This document shows, piece after piece, positions 23,596 through 35,300 of a stretch of 64,000 bases of DNA. A program made the position numbers and the translations under genes. The stretch covers positions 1 through 64,000 of the forward strand of contig BSBK01007733.1 of the NCBI GenBank assembly GCA_027943335.1. Reading direction: 5' to 3'. Each line of letters opens with the position of its first letter. Position 1 is the first letter of the stretch. Under the pieces are notes generated by a model. That model did no database searches. It saw only the letters and a program-made list of their open reading frames with translations, and was not told the DNA's origin. This DNA comes from Chamaecyparis obtusa (Eukaryota > Streptophyta > Pinopsida > Cupressales > Cupressaceae).

Positions 23596-24236
23596 ATTCA
23601 ACTCTTCTCAATAATTGAAATCACAAACTCAACTCCAATCAATAAAATTATTTACTTCAACTCTTTCTCAACTTGTGTAGGGTTTAGCACTCTTACTTAC
23701 CAAATTTAATTGTTACCCATGAGATTCAACTAGATGATTACTCAAATTTATTCCACACTAGATTATAAATAGCTCCCATGAAGGAAAAGTGTGCAAATGA
23801 TCTCTTCTCATGTATTTATAATTCTATTGGGGTTTTACCATTCATTTAGTCACTGTTACCTGCTAAAACAGTTAACTATCTTACCATTTGTTCATTAATG
23901 GCATAATTCTACCATTCGGTTCTCTTCCAAAAATCATCTTTCTCAATGGTTGAAGCTTTTTCATAATAGTGTTATAGATAGGTCTAGTGACATCACCTCA
24001 CATCTTAGTATTCTAATTTGGATTACTTACTAATAATTTGTAGGGAACATGTGTATAAGACATTTGTATTGTTCCCCTAAAGTCAATTTCTTGACCTAGT
24101 TAGATGATGAATTCTCAACACTCGATGGTTGAGATCCCAATTCAGATGAACTTAATCCTCCTTTCTTAATCCAAATTTTCTTCATATTACTTCTTACTTC
24201 TTCAACATTTACAATCTTTTTTGCTTCATTTTGTAG
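23596..24236 (-). other. Spacer between Gag and second ORF, reverse-strand element
   Basis: AT-rich, no open frame. It corresponds in position to 9177-9728. Confidence 0.5.
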
Positions 24237-25412
24237 TTATCGGCTCAATGGACTATTTATGCAATCTCTTGCTAGATGACCCATTCTATTACATGCATAA
24301 TAGATCATGCCAGTTGATTTCCATGGTCCATAATAATTACTCAAGTTCATTCTTCTACAATTTTTTGCAATATGTCCATGAATTCCACAGTTTGCACAAA
24401 TTACACCAAATTGTTGTTCTCTACCATAAGTATTCATCAGTGGCTTAGATGATTTAGAATTATTCAATGTTGACCTACATTTTGTTTCTTCATATCCATA
24501 CTTATTGAAATCATAGTAATATCCCTCAGATCTTTCTCTATACTTACCATTAAGAAAACATTCACTTTCTCTATGTCTAAATTGATTATATTTATAACAA
24601 TATACATTAAAAGATAGATTTTTAGGACTTCCTGGTTAATGTTTGCAAACATTTGATGAGTATCCTAGCTTTCCACAGTTGTAGCATGTAGGTTTTGATG
24701 TTTTTCTTCCTTGAATACTAACAAGTGACTTGTATTCTTCTTTTTTCTCCTTGTTCTTTGATGGTTCTCCTCTTTCATGTGTACTACCTCCAGTACATCC
24801 CAATCCAGTTGCATCATTAGGTTAACTTTGATGATTGATTTGTTCAAGGATCTTCAAGGTACTATCATGTCCTCTCTTAAGATGTTCATTTGCCTCTCTT
24901 TCTTTCTTAATTTGTTCTTGTGCTTGCTTCAATTCATTCTTCATCATTTTATTTTCATCTTGAAGTTTTGCATTCACTTCTCTTAGGGTTTCATTCTCAA
25001 TGATAACCTGCTCATTTTCTTCATGTGCATCATGAAAATGTCCATGCATTATAGCATTATCTCTATTAATCATATGATACCATTCTTCTTCCTTTACTTT
25101 CATTGCCTCTACAAGTTATTTCCTTGCATCTTATGATGCTCTCTTTTGTTCAAGATATTCACACATAGCTATTGATTGTCTTTCAAATTCATTCTTCACA
25201 TTTGAGAATTCTCTTGCCAATTATGCATTTTCCTTCATGACTTCATCTAGGGCTTCTTATACTTCATTAGATATACTTCCATCTAACATTTGGTCACAAT
25301 AGTCTTGTGTATCTCTTAACCTTTCAGTTAACTACTTTCTTATAACAAGGGATTTCCTTAATTTCTATTTTAATTGTTCAATTACTTGCTCAAGAGTTTT
25401 TCTTGTTTCCAT
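24237..25412 (-). pseudogene. Gag-like ORF of the reverse-strand non-autonomous element
   Basis: On the minus strand an ATG at 25412, about 50 bp after the PBS, opens a single frame that reaches 24237 with several stops and no clear frameshift. The N-terminal ~190 residues form a coiled coil (ENETLREVNAKLQDENKMM). Then come zinc knuckles: CYNCGKLGYSSNVC (His changed to Tyr), CYKYNQFRHRESEC, a degenerate unit ending in ETKC, an intact CANCGIHGHIAKNC, and a final unit whose first Cys has become Tyr (YACNRMGHLARDC). The spacing and order match 7781-9176, although the DNA is strongly diverged. Confidence 0.8.
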
Positions 25413-25464
25413 AGTGCTCAACTTAGGACCTTCTACTAAATTTTATAGACTTACCCTTAGAATA

Positions 25465-25483
25465 CAAAATCTATGATACCAAT
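25465..25483 (-). promoter_or_regulatory. Primer-binding site of the reverse-strand element
   Basis: The minus strand reads ATTGGTATCATAGATTTTG directly after the LTR end. The first eight bases of TGGTATCA fit tRNA-Met; the rest departs from the usual AGAGC. Confidence 0.65.
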
Positions 25484-26242
25484 TGTTGGGTATAAATCAC
25501 TATATAATGCATTGAGAGGGGGGGGGGGGAGTGAATCAATGCAGTAACCACTTCTCAACAATTTTAACTAATTCTAATCACTAGTTACAAATAAAACAAT
25601 AAACTAATCATTACTACATTAACCATTATTGTCGATCACACTCATTAACATAAAGTAGTAAATATAAAACAAATATCGAAACCATTAAAATATGTGACAC
25701 AATGATTTTGGTATCGTGGAAACCCCTGTAAGAGGGAAAAACCATGGTGGGGATGAAACCCACAATTTTCTCTACTGTAGTTGGAAGCTTCCCTGTGAAA
25801 GGCTTACAAAATGTCTTTCTAGGCATCATTCATCTTGTAAGAGATGTCTATTCCACTATGAGATTTACAATAAAGACCTTTTAAAGTCTACCTCGTGCAA
25901 GGATTGAAACCTCAGTCTAGAGATTTACCTTGTAAAAGGATTTAATAACTAAGAACTATAAAACTCTACCTGGTAAGAGGATTTAACCTGCTGTAATTGT
26001 GAGAGAACAACAAGTAACTAATCTATAGTAGATGTCCTTTCTTGTAAGATCCTTTATGGTCTATATCTTCAAACCTCTCCTTCCAATCTTATAACAATAT
26101 CTTGTACCGGTCACTAATTGATATTGTAAAATACTTCTTTTTCCACAAAACCATCTAACCTTCTATATCCTTCTTATACATAATATTTTATATTATTCCT
26201 TACTATTTTTTCCTCTTAAAAAACACCATTTATTTTCCCTCT
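25484..26242 (-). repeat. 5' LTR of the reverse-strand non-autonomous element (outer end unclear)
   Basis: The inner border is CCCAACA next to the PBS. Minus-strand blocks such as GTGGGTTTCATCCCCACCA match GTGGGTGTCATCCCCACCA in the LTRs at 7461 and 20520, so it belongs to the same superfamily. The outer border is not seen; the duplicated segment U1 starts at about 26243. Confidence 0.65.
25518..25529 (+). repeat. Poly-G run, 12 G
   Basis: Twelve G in a row in the LTR; on the LTR's own strand it is the C-rich block near the LTR 3' end. Confidence 0.9.
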
Positions 26243-27618
26243 TAAGTGTTTAGCTCTCCTCTCACTCAATTCACCAATCTCAAGATAGTAATATGTTTTT
26301 CTCTTGGAATTCAAACTTGCTTTAAGTCATTTTTCACTTTAGGTTCAACTTCTTGTAGAATGTTCTAGATCATTACTAACCTTAAATAAAATCTTCCATA
26401 CATTTAAACCAATAGAATCTTGACAACTCAAATAACTTTCATAACAAACCTCACCTCAAAATCTGTGTCGATTTATCATTTAGTGATCCAAGAAATAATG
26501 TTGCAAAGTTTATTCTAGAATACTGATTAATCGTTCAAATCCAAATAATAAATTAACATATCAAGACTCGAGCGTACAATTCATCTATAAAAATGTTGTT
26601 TTACATAATCCCGTGAAAATACTCCACATAATATTTTAATCTTCAGATAGATTCCTACTTATCGGTGATGTAACTAAACCATTTTTAGGTTGTTTCAATT
26701 AGATTATACATTATCGATCATTTACAATTGTGTTGATATATTGTTCAGTGTGTTTGACCATAAATGCCAACATTTGATCAGACAAGTATCATGGTTTATT
26801 TTATTTCACAGTTAGTTGATCAATGCCAACACAACACCATGCTTACATAACAAGGTTTTTTAGGTCACATATATTGTGACATTATTGTATTTTAGCTTTG
26901 AGGCACTCACATTAGTAGTAGTGACATCATGGTCAACACACCTTTAACATTAATGAAAATATCTATGTTCAACACCATGCTTATAAAAAAATTTTAGGTA
27001 ACTTTGAGGCACTCACTATGCCACATGGTTCTTACTTGAGATCAATGCGATCCCAAGTAACATCCACCCTTGATTTTTGTCATTAACAACATAAAATACT
27101 TGTTGTATCATGCCATAACCCGAACCCAACTTGTCATCAAAATAATAAAGTGTCCACAATGATTAGCCACACTTATCTTTTAGAAATATAGAATATAGAT
27201 ATATCTTAAGAAGGAATGTTCTCCATTCAAGAAGCAAAACATCATCCATGAACAATAATGAGTATAGAGAAAGATAGGGTTTCCAAAGAAAGCTCATTGT
27301 TTGGGTAACAAGTCCAACATTCCAAAATAGACTCTTGGAACCCTTCCAACACTCACACACATGTTTCAAAAAATTCTACAATCATATCAATCAATGAGAC
27401 TACAACTCAAAATCTAGATCACGACATGGCATGTTATTAACATTTATCTTCTTCAAATATTGTGACATTATTGTATTGTAACTTTGAGGCACTCACATTG
27501 CTAGTAGTATCATCATGGTCAACACACCTTTGGCATTAATAACAACATCTATGTTCAACACCATGCATTTAACAAAGTTTCCAGGTCACTTATGTTGTGA
27601 CATTATTGTATTGTAACT

Positions 27619-28963
27619 GTTCTGATGTGAATGCCTCTATCACAGATAATACTAATTTGGAGCCCCCTACTAGTCCTATTCTATCAAAGCTTGATGGTGT
27701 GTAGCCTACTCCCATGGTGATGCCTAATATTGATGTTGAGGTTGATGAGAATACCCAAGTGGGTCATAATGATTTTCCCAATTCCACTTCCCAGACCCTT
27801 GAGGAGAATTATTTGGAGAACCTTGACACCACTACTGCTAAGGGTAATCTCAGGGAAGACTAGGATAATCAAAATAGTGCGGATAAGCCCAACCCTATTT
27901 TGAAGACTGGCAATACTGAAGGTAAAGACATTTCTATGATTGAGGTTGATGTTGAGGACAAAAAAGAAAAAGATGTTGAAACCAATGTGGCAGATAGTAA
28001 TGTTGACGACTCAAGGAATAATAGCTTCAGGGTTATGGAAGAGGAAAATCTAGATTCCCACAATTCCCTTAGCTCTGGGAAGGAGAACAAGAAGGATGAC
28101 AATAAGATAACCCTTAACTGCAATAGGTCCCAATCTCTTCAGGATGACCTCAAAAAGATGGATTCATAGGTCAAAAGATCTATTATTATGACCCCCCTTC
28201 AAATTGCTAAGAACAAGTCCATCTATAGTTATAATCTAGATAAATGGGTGCAGAATGATTTGGTTGAGCTGAAGAAAAAATGTATCAAATTGGAAAATAA
28301 GAATACTATGCTTGAGGAAATTGTTGATAATATCAGGAAGGAGAATGCTCTCAATGCTAATGTTAATTTTTTTTATTACGGTTCTAATCTGGATGATAAA
28401 ATTAAAAAAACTATTGAGATAGCCATGATCCCTATTCATGAGAAGATGAGTAGAAATGAGGCAATGTAAAAAAATATACTTTGTCTAGAAAATACAGGTA
28501 TTAAGTCTACTCTGGAGAACCTAAACATGCTCAGCAAAATGCTGGAAGGAAACAAAGAGGCCCCCATGAGTGATAAAATTGATCTGACTGGTTCTAGTCA
28601 GCAGATGGGACCTGGTAACAGAACTAGGTCTAATACCAAAAAAAAACTCAAGGTGGATGATCAAGATATTCAGAGGTTGAAAGATAATGTCAAGATTATG
28701 CAGGCCCAGTTGGAGGACTCTTAGGGCTTCTTGAAGACTCTGTCTTGATCTTGGTGCTGGTGGTCTTTTTGTCTATTTTTCTTCTAGCATCTTTTTCTTT
28801 TTTGTTGTGTAGCTGCTTATCGAATATTCGAGATTTATCCCTTTGTAGTCTTTTCCCTTCTTAAGGGAAGCTAGTTGTTCTTCTAGCCTTCTATACTTTT
28901 CTCACTTCTTTGATGTTAAATGGTTTCAGGGCTCCTTCAAAACCTATTTTTACTGTAATCAAA
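27619..28963 (+). mobile_element. LINE-like or retrocopy insertion in U1
   Basis: Absent from the matching position in U2. A possible 4-bp duplication AACT flanks it (27615-27618 and 28964-28967). The right end, CAAAACCTATTTTTACTGTAATCAAA, resembles a LINE 3' tail and is similar to the sequence near 47290-47325. There is no reverse transcriptase, so it would be a 5'-incomplete or non-autonomous copy. Confidence 0.6.
27640..28740 (+). pseudogene. Coiled-coil protein carried by the LINE-like insertion
   Basis: One main frame is readable from about 27650 to 28722 with a few stops (the open pieces at 27900-28169, 28188-28469 and 28527-28724 connect in one reading direction). It is acidic in its first half (IEVDVEDKKEKDVETN) and helical in its second (KKKCIKLENKNTMLEEIVDN; DIQRLKDNVKIMQAQLEDS). 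The composition would suit an ORF1-type nucleic-acid-binding or Gag-like protein, but no zinc knuckle or RRM is visible and I cannot name the family. Confidence 0.45.
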
Positions 28964-30105
28964 AACTTTGAGGCACTCACATTGGTAGCAGTGTCATCAT
29001 GGTCAACACACCTTTGACATTAATGAAAATATCTATGTTCAACACCATGCTTAGACCAAATTTTTTAGGTATCTTTGAGGCACTCACTATGCCACATGGT
29101 TCTTACTTGAGATCAATGTGATCCCAAGTAACATCCACCCTTGATTTTTGGCATTAGCAACAAAGAAGACTTATCGCATCATGTCATAACCTGAACCCAA
29201 CCTATCATCAAACTAATAAAGTGTCCACAATGATTTGTCACACTTATCTTTTAAAAACATAGAATATAGATAGATCTTAAGAAGAAATATTTTCCATTCA
29301 AGAAGCAAAACATCATCGTTGAACCATAATGAGTATAGAGAAAGATAGGGTTTCCAAAGCAAGCTCATTATTTGGGTAACAAGTCCAACATTCCAAAATA
29401 GACTCTTGGAACCGTTCCAACACTCACACATATGTTTCAATAGATTTTTTAATCATATCAATCAATGGGACTGCAACTCAAAATCTAGATCACAACATGA
29501 CATGTTATTAACATTTATCTTCTTCAAATATTGTGACATTATTGTATTGTAACTTTGAGCTACTCACCTTCCTAGTGGTGTCATCATGGTCAACACACCT
29601 TTGAAATTAGTGACAACATCTATGTTCAACACCATGCTTATTGCAAATTTTTTAGGTCACATCATCAAATATGATGCCACGCCAACATGTTTTGTTGTCA
29701 ATATATCCAAAAAGATGCAAAAAAATGAGAACAATGCGTGTACACTAAGCTATGTTTTATTCGTGTGCTATTGTGACATCACATGATTTGTTACTGTTTA
29801 GATCTAAGAAATTATTTGATTCATTTATGGATAGTACACTAAAAATTTTAAAATCACAACTAATGATACAATAGTGTTAACAATATTAAACACTAAATCA
29901 AAAAATACTATAACAATTATTAGACTAGTGTTTAACTACTAGAATCATCCTCTTGCAGGATGACACTAGCACTATGATGTCTTAAGCCTCGAGTGATGAA
30001 AATATAAAACATTCAAAGGGGAACAATGATGATTATAGCATAGTTGGTGAGCTATTTAACATAGCTATGGACTCCCATGCAGAATTTTGTGTGAACCATA
30101 AACAA

Positions 30106-30802
30106 CATAGAAGTAGCCGCACTCAAGGACATCTAAAGTTCAGACAAGGTTTTGACAGAAGCATTCAGTTTATCAGAATAGTTATAAGGTTACTGAGCAA
30201 TTCAAAAGGATATACTCATCACAATAAGGTGATATCATTATTATATTTAAAGGATCTGATATCAGAGATTTGAGTTGTATTTCATTCAGGTCATATATAT
30301 CACTGTTACTCTATAACAATTGTAACATACTTAAAATCTCCTAACAGAGTGGACTTAACTGTTCTTAGTTAAATCTCTTAAACAAAGTACACACATGTAT
30401 TGTGTTGCTAAAATCATTTAACCAGGTAGATATAGCTAATCTTTTTGTTCTCCTAATAGGGTAAGATCACTAGAAGTGATCAAATCTTTGTAAGCTTTAA
30501 CCGACAACTTTATTTCTGTAGAAGTGAAGCTTTGTGGGTTCCATCCCCACCACACTATTTAGCTTCTAAGAAAGGTTCATGTGATACTAAAATACATGTG
30601 TTATGTGTATTGAAGTTTTGAATGCATGTTTTATTTATTTACTTACATGAATTTACATTTTAGCTATGGTATTCAATGTATGGTGAATGCAATCTACATA
30701 GTTGGTTATTGACGTTAATATTTACAAGGAATAGTTTGAAAAGTTTTAAGGTTATTAATTCACCCCTCCCCTCTTAGTATACATGTTTTCATAATTCCAA
30801 CA
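30106..30802 (+). repeat. Truncated LTR of the non-autonomous family between U1 and U2
   Basis: Matches the 3' half of the LTR at 6409-7718 in order: GAAGTAGCC...AAGGACATC, then AGAAGTGATCA, CCCACCACA, CACCCCTCCCCTCTTAG, and the end AATTCCAACA at 30802. The 5' portion is missing, and there is no PBS or PPT beside it. Confidence 0.75.
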
Positions 30803-32001
30803 CCTAAGTGTTTAGCTCTCCTCCTCTCACTCAATTCACTAATCTTGAGACAATAATATGTTTTTCTTTTGGAATTCAAACTTGCTTTAAGTCATTTTTC
30901 ACTTTAGGTTCAACTTCTTGTAGAATGTTCTAGATCATTGATAATCTTAGATAAAATATTCAACACATTGAAACCAATAGAATTTTGACAACTCAAATAA
31001 CTTTCAAAAAAAACCTCACCTCAAGATTTGTGTCGATTTGTCATTTAGCGATCAAATAAATAATGTTGCAAATTTTATTCCAAAATACTAATTAATCATT
31101 CAAATCCAAAAAATACATTAACATATCAAGAGTCAGGTGTACAATTCATCTCTAAAATGTTGTTTTACATCATCTTGTGAAAATGCTCCACATAATATTT
31201 TAATTTTAATGTAGATTCTTGCTTATCGGTCATGTCACTTAACCAATTTTAGGTTGTTCTAATTAGATTATCCATTATCAATCATTTACAATTGTGTTGA
31301 TATATTGTTCAGCTTTTTTGGCCATCAATGACAACATTTGATCAGACAAGTATCATGGTTGGTTGCCTTTCCTAGTTAGTTGATCAATGCCAATACAACA
31401 CCATGCTTATAATAATTTTTTTCAGGTCACATATTGATGCAGGAGCATCCTGGGCGTAAGAGAAATCTTGCATCACCCAAAAATATTTTTGTTTTTATAT
31501 TCAATAAGGGCTATTTTGTGCAGAGCTGCTATTTATGGAAAGTTACTATTTTTGGTAATTTTCGTATGAGCTCAGAATGATCTTATTTCTTTCTTGGAGG
31601 TTCATTTTGGTCATATAAGTTTACCAGTAAAGTGTCATTGCCAGATCAAGTGTATATTGGAAGATATTGAAGATTTTCGGTATTGGCAGCAGGGTACAGA
31701 AAGTTTGAACTCAGTTTTGAAGGCTTTAGAGGCCCCGGATGAGGTCAAAAATTTGGGTGAAGGGTGCTTGCGCCGGTTAAGCCTGTAGAGCGCTTCGCGG
31801 TGTTTTCGAAATGGGGTTATAATAGCCGAACGGGTCAACTGGTGATGACTTATGGTCTTCAGAAGTTGGGCCACTTGAAATGCCGAAAAATAATTTTCTT
31901 CAAAATTTTTGTTCGAGTTTCAAAAGTTATCTTGAGTCGACTATGATGTAATAAAATGTAAAATAAAATAATTCTAAGTTGGTCGGCCTTATTGGCTAAA
32001 A

Positions 32002-32014
32002 TTCTGGAACCTTC
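32002..32014 (+). promoter_or_regulatory. Heat-shock element in 5' LTR of element 2
   Basis: TTCTGGAACCTTC with ATTGG (inverted CCAAT) at 31991-31995 upstream and the TATA box at 32035-32041 downstream. Confidence 0.7.
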
Positions 32015-32034
32015 CCAGGCGGTAGAAAATTGCC

Positions 32035-32041
32035 TATATAA
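32035..32041 (+). promoter_or_regulatory. TATA box of the family A LTR
   Basis: CCTATATAAGG is kept in nearly every copy in the window; transcription would be expected to start about 25-30 bp downstream, in the conserved GGCTGTATTATTGTC region. Confidence 0.7.
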
Positions 32042-32295
32042 GGAAGGCTGTATTATTGTCTTAGGCAGTTCAGAATAGTTCTGGGTAGTAGATCTGGGTA
32101 TTGATTCGAGGCTTTGTCCTACAGAAAATTGTAAGAGAATGCCAATGTGGCTTTGCATATTGTAATTCTAAAAATTTGTAATTTCATATTTGTGGAGATA
32201 ATAAGAAGCCAATTTTCTGTTCTTGCATATTATTGTTGTTGTTTCTCTATTTCTGTTATGTGTTTGTGGTATTAAGGGGAGCACCCTTCATCAGG

Positions 32296-32307
32296 TGGTA
32301 TCAGAGC
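32296..32307 (+). promoter_or_regulatory. Primer-binding site of element 2
   Basis: TGGTATCAGAGC, a perfect 12-base match to the plant initiator tRNA-Met PBS, two bases after the LTR. Confidence 0.92.
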
Positions 32308-32392
32308 AGGTTTTCTTGAGTGTGTAAATAGATCGCCGACTGTGAGACAGTTTGCACCAGGACCGTGGTTAGGGTTTCAGCGCGTCGCGAAA

Positions 32393-35300
32393 ATGCCTCC
32401 ACGAAGGGAACGTGGCGGAAGAGCTGGTGTTGTAACACCTGAGGTTAGAGAGCTGCAGAGATAAGTGCGAGCATTACAAGAAGAGATTCATAGAGGAATG
32501 AATCTTAATGTCAGAGATGAAAGCGAGGATGAAGCCGAAGAAGAATATCAAGAAGGAGAAGCTGAAATTGTGAACCAGGAGGAAGAAAGACTTTTTCAGG
32601 CGATTTCCAAGATTGGAAAAAGACCTAAGATTGAGGTTCCTACATTTTCTAGAAATCTTAACCCAGAAGAATTGATTGACTGGATCAATGAATGTGAGGA
32701 ATATTTTAAGTATGAAGATGTTGAGGATCGTGATAGGGTCAAATTTGTGAAGGCCAGACTGAAAGGTCATGCGAAGATCTGGTGGCAAGAAATTCAATTG
32801 GAGCGAAATAGAAGAGGGAAAGATAAAATCACAAGATGGGATCGGATGGTGGATAAATTGAAGTGACAGTTCATTCCTATTGATTATGAGCTTGATCTAC
32901 TAAAGAAAATGCAAAGTTTGAAGCAAGCAGGAAGATCTGTTCAGGAGTATACAGAGGAGTTCTATCGACTCCTCATCAGAATAGGCCTTGCAGAAGTTGA
33001 TAAGGAGAAAGTTGCCGGATACCTTAATGGGTTAAGGCCAAGCGTTTAGGAGGAGTTGAATCTAGTTCGAATGAGCAGTATTGAGGAGGCATACCAATTT
33101 GCCCTAAAAGTAGAGGAAAAGCTAAACAAGAAGTTCGAGAGCAGACAAAATGGAAGAGGTTGCGGTGGACGATCTGGTGGACGGTCATATGGTGGCCGAA
33201 ATGAGGATCTAAAAAAGAAGGATGAGGCCAGTAGCAGTCAGAATCAGCGTGGACATAATTCCAATCGCTTCCAGGATCAGAATAATAGAGATTAGAGAGG
33301 AAGAGGGAGAGGACAAAGATCTGGAAGAGGAGGCTTCCGTGGAACATGTTTTCACTGTGGAGAAGAAGGTCATAGGGGATTTGAATGTCCTCAGCACCAA
33401 GGTAGAACAGACAGAAGAAATGAAGGCCAGGCTAGAGTTGCACATGTAGATGAAGATGCTAGATCATCAAATTCTGAAGATGCTGAAAGAGGAGAAACAT
33501 TGATTAACAGAACAGTCCTGTTGAGTGGTGAGAATGAACTTGAGCAAAGGAGGAGCCTGTTTCGCACCAGGTGCAAGTGTGAAGGTAAATATTGTGATGT
33601 GATCATTGATAGTGGAAGCACTGACAATTTTGTGTCAGAAGAGATAGTGACAAAGTTGAAGCTCAAGAGACAGAAACACCCACATCCATATCGGATTGCC
33701 TGGGTACAGGATGACCACAAGGTCATGGTCAATGAACAATGCCTGGTGAAGTTCAAGATTGGTGGATACCAAGATGAGGTATTGTGTGATATCATATCTA
33801 TGGATGCATGTCATATGTTGTTGGGTAGACCATGGCAGTTTGACAGATGTGTTGTACATGATGGTCGTGCGAATACCTATTCCCTGACAAAGGATGGAGT
33901 GCGGCATAAGCTAAAACCATTGAAGGAGACTGAAGAAAAGGTATGTGGTAATGCAAGGATAACTTTTGTTGATGGAAGAAATTTTCTAGATGGTATGAGG
34001 CATGAGCATGTATGTTTTGCTTTAATTCTAAAAGCTGGTAAAGAGAAAGTAGAAGCTGTTCCTGTAGAAGTTACAGATTTGTTGAATGAGTTTCAGGATA
34101 TTGTATCCGATAACGTGCCTGATGGATTACCACCAGTCAGGAAGATCAGTCATCAGATGGACTTGATCCCAGGAGTGAGTTTGCCGAATAAGGTAGCACA
34201 CAGAATGACACCTGCAGAAAGTGAGGAGTTGAACAGACAAGTACATGAACTGTTATAGAAAGGATTGATCCGTGAGAGTCTGAGTCTCTGTGCTGTACCA
34301 GCAGTATTAGCACCAAAGAAGAATGGAGAATGGAGGATGTGTACAGATTCTAGGGCAATAAACAAGATCACAATCAAGTACAGGTTTCCATTGCCACAAA
34401 TGGATGATATTATGGACTGTTTGAGTGGAGCTGTGTATTTCTCAAAGATAGATCTGAAAAATGGATATCATCAGATTTGGATCAGAGAAGGAGATGAATG
34501 GAAGACTGCCTTCAAGATAAAGGAATGACTATATGAGTGGTTAGTCATGCCTTTTGGGCTATCCAATGCACCGAGCACTTTCATGCGGCTTATGAACGAG
34601 GTTCTGAAAGAATTTTTGAGTAAGTTTGTCATTGTTTACCTAGATGATATTTTGATTTTTAGCAAGACATTGGAGGAACATATGATGCATATTCATATGG
34701 TGTTTGAGAAGTTGAGAGATGAGAAATTGTTGATTAATTTGAAGAAGTGCAGTTTTGTGAAGAAAGAGTTAGTGTATTTGGGATTTGTAGTTTCAGCAGA
34801 AGGTCTAAAAATGGACCCAGAGAAGGTACAGGCTATCCTTGAATGGCCTACTCTGAGGAGTGCTACTGAGGTAAGATATTTTCATGGTCTAGCTAGTTTT
34901 TATAGAAAGTTTATCAAAAATTTTAGCAGTATTTGTGGACCCTTGACTGAAACAATGAGAGGGGATAGGAAAGAGTTTAAGTGGACTAAAGGAGCAGAAA
35001 AGAGTTTTCAATTATTGAAACAAAAAGTTACAGAACAACCTATTTTAGCACTTCCAAATTTCAATAAGGTCTTTCAAGTAGATTGTGATGCTAGTGGTAC
35101 TGCAATAGGAGCTGTTATGAGCCAAGAAGGTAAACCTGTTGCTTATTTTAGTGAGAAGTTAAATGATGCCAAGAGGAAATATTCTGTTTATGATCAAGAA
35201 TTTTATGCTATAGTTCAGGCATTAAAGAAGTGGAGACATTATCTACTTCCTAAGGAGTTTGTTTTGTATACTGATCATCAAGCTTTGCAATATTTGAATA

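Larger units (their letters stand above)
26243..30105. repeat. Duplicated segment U1
   Basis: Sequence from the TTAAGTGTTTAGCTCTCC start to GTGAACCATAAA is repeated, in the same order, in U2 (30803-39640 without element 2). Inside, a ~723-bp monomer occurs twice: AGGTAACTTTGAGGCACTC at about 26996 and again at about 29066, 725 bp apart after removing the insertion at 27619-28963. A shorter related monomer carries GTGACATTATTGTATTG. No coding capacity is seen outside the insertion. Confidence 0.8.
31435..32293 (+). repeat. 5' LTR of gypsy A element 2
   Basis: 859 bp, TGATGCAGG to CTTCATCA, followed directly by the PBS. Confidence 0.95.

Noticed and set aside
27163..29786. Small ORFs recurring in U1 and U2
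   Set aside because: Chance frames within the ~723-bp monomer; start, end and frame are not conserved between copies.
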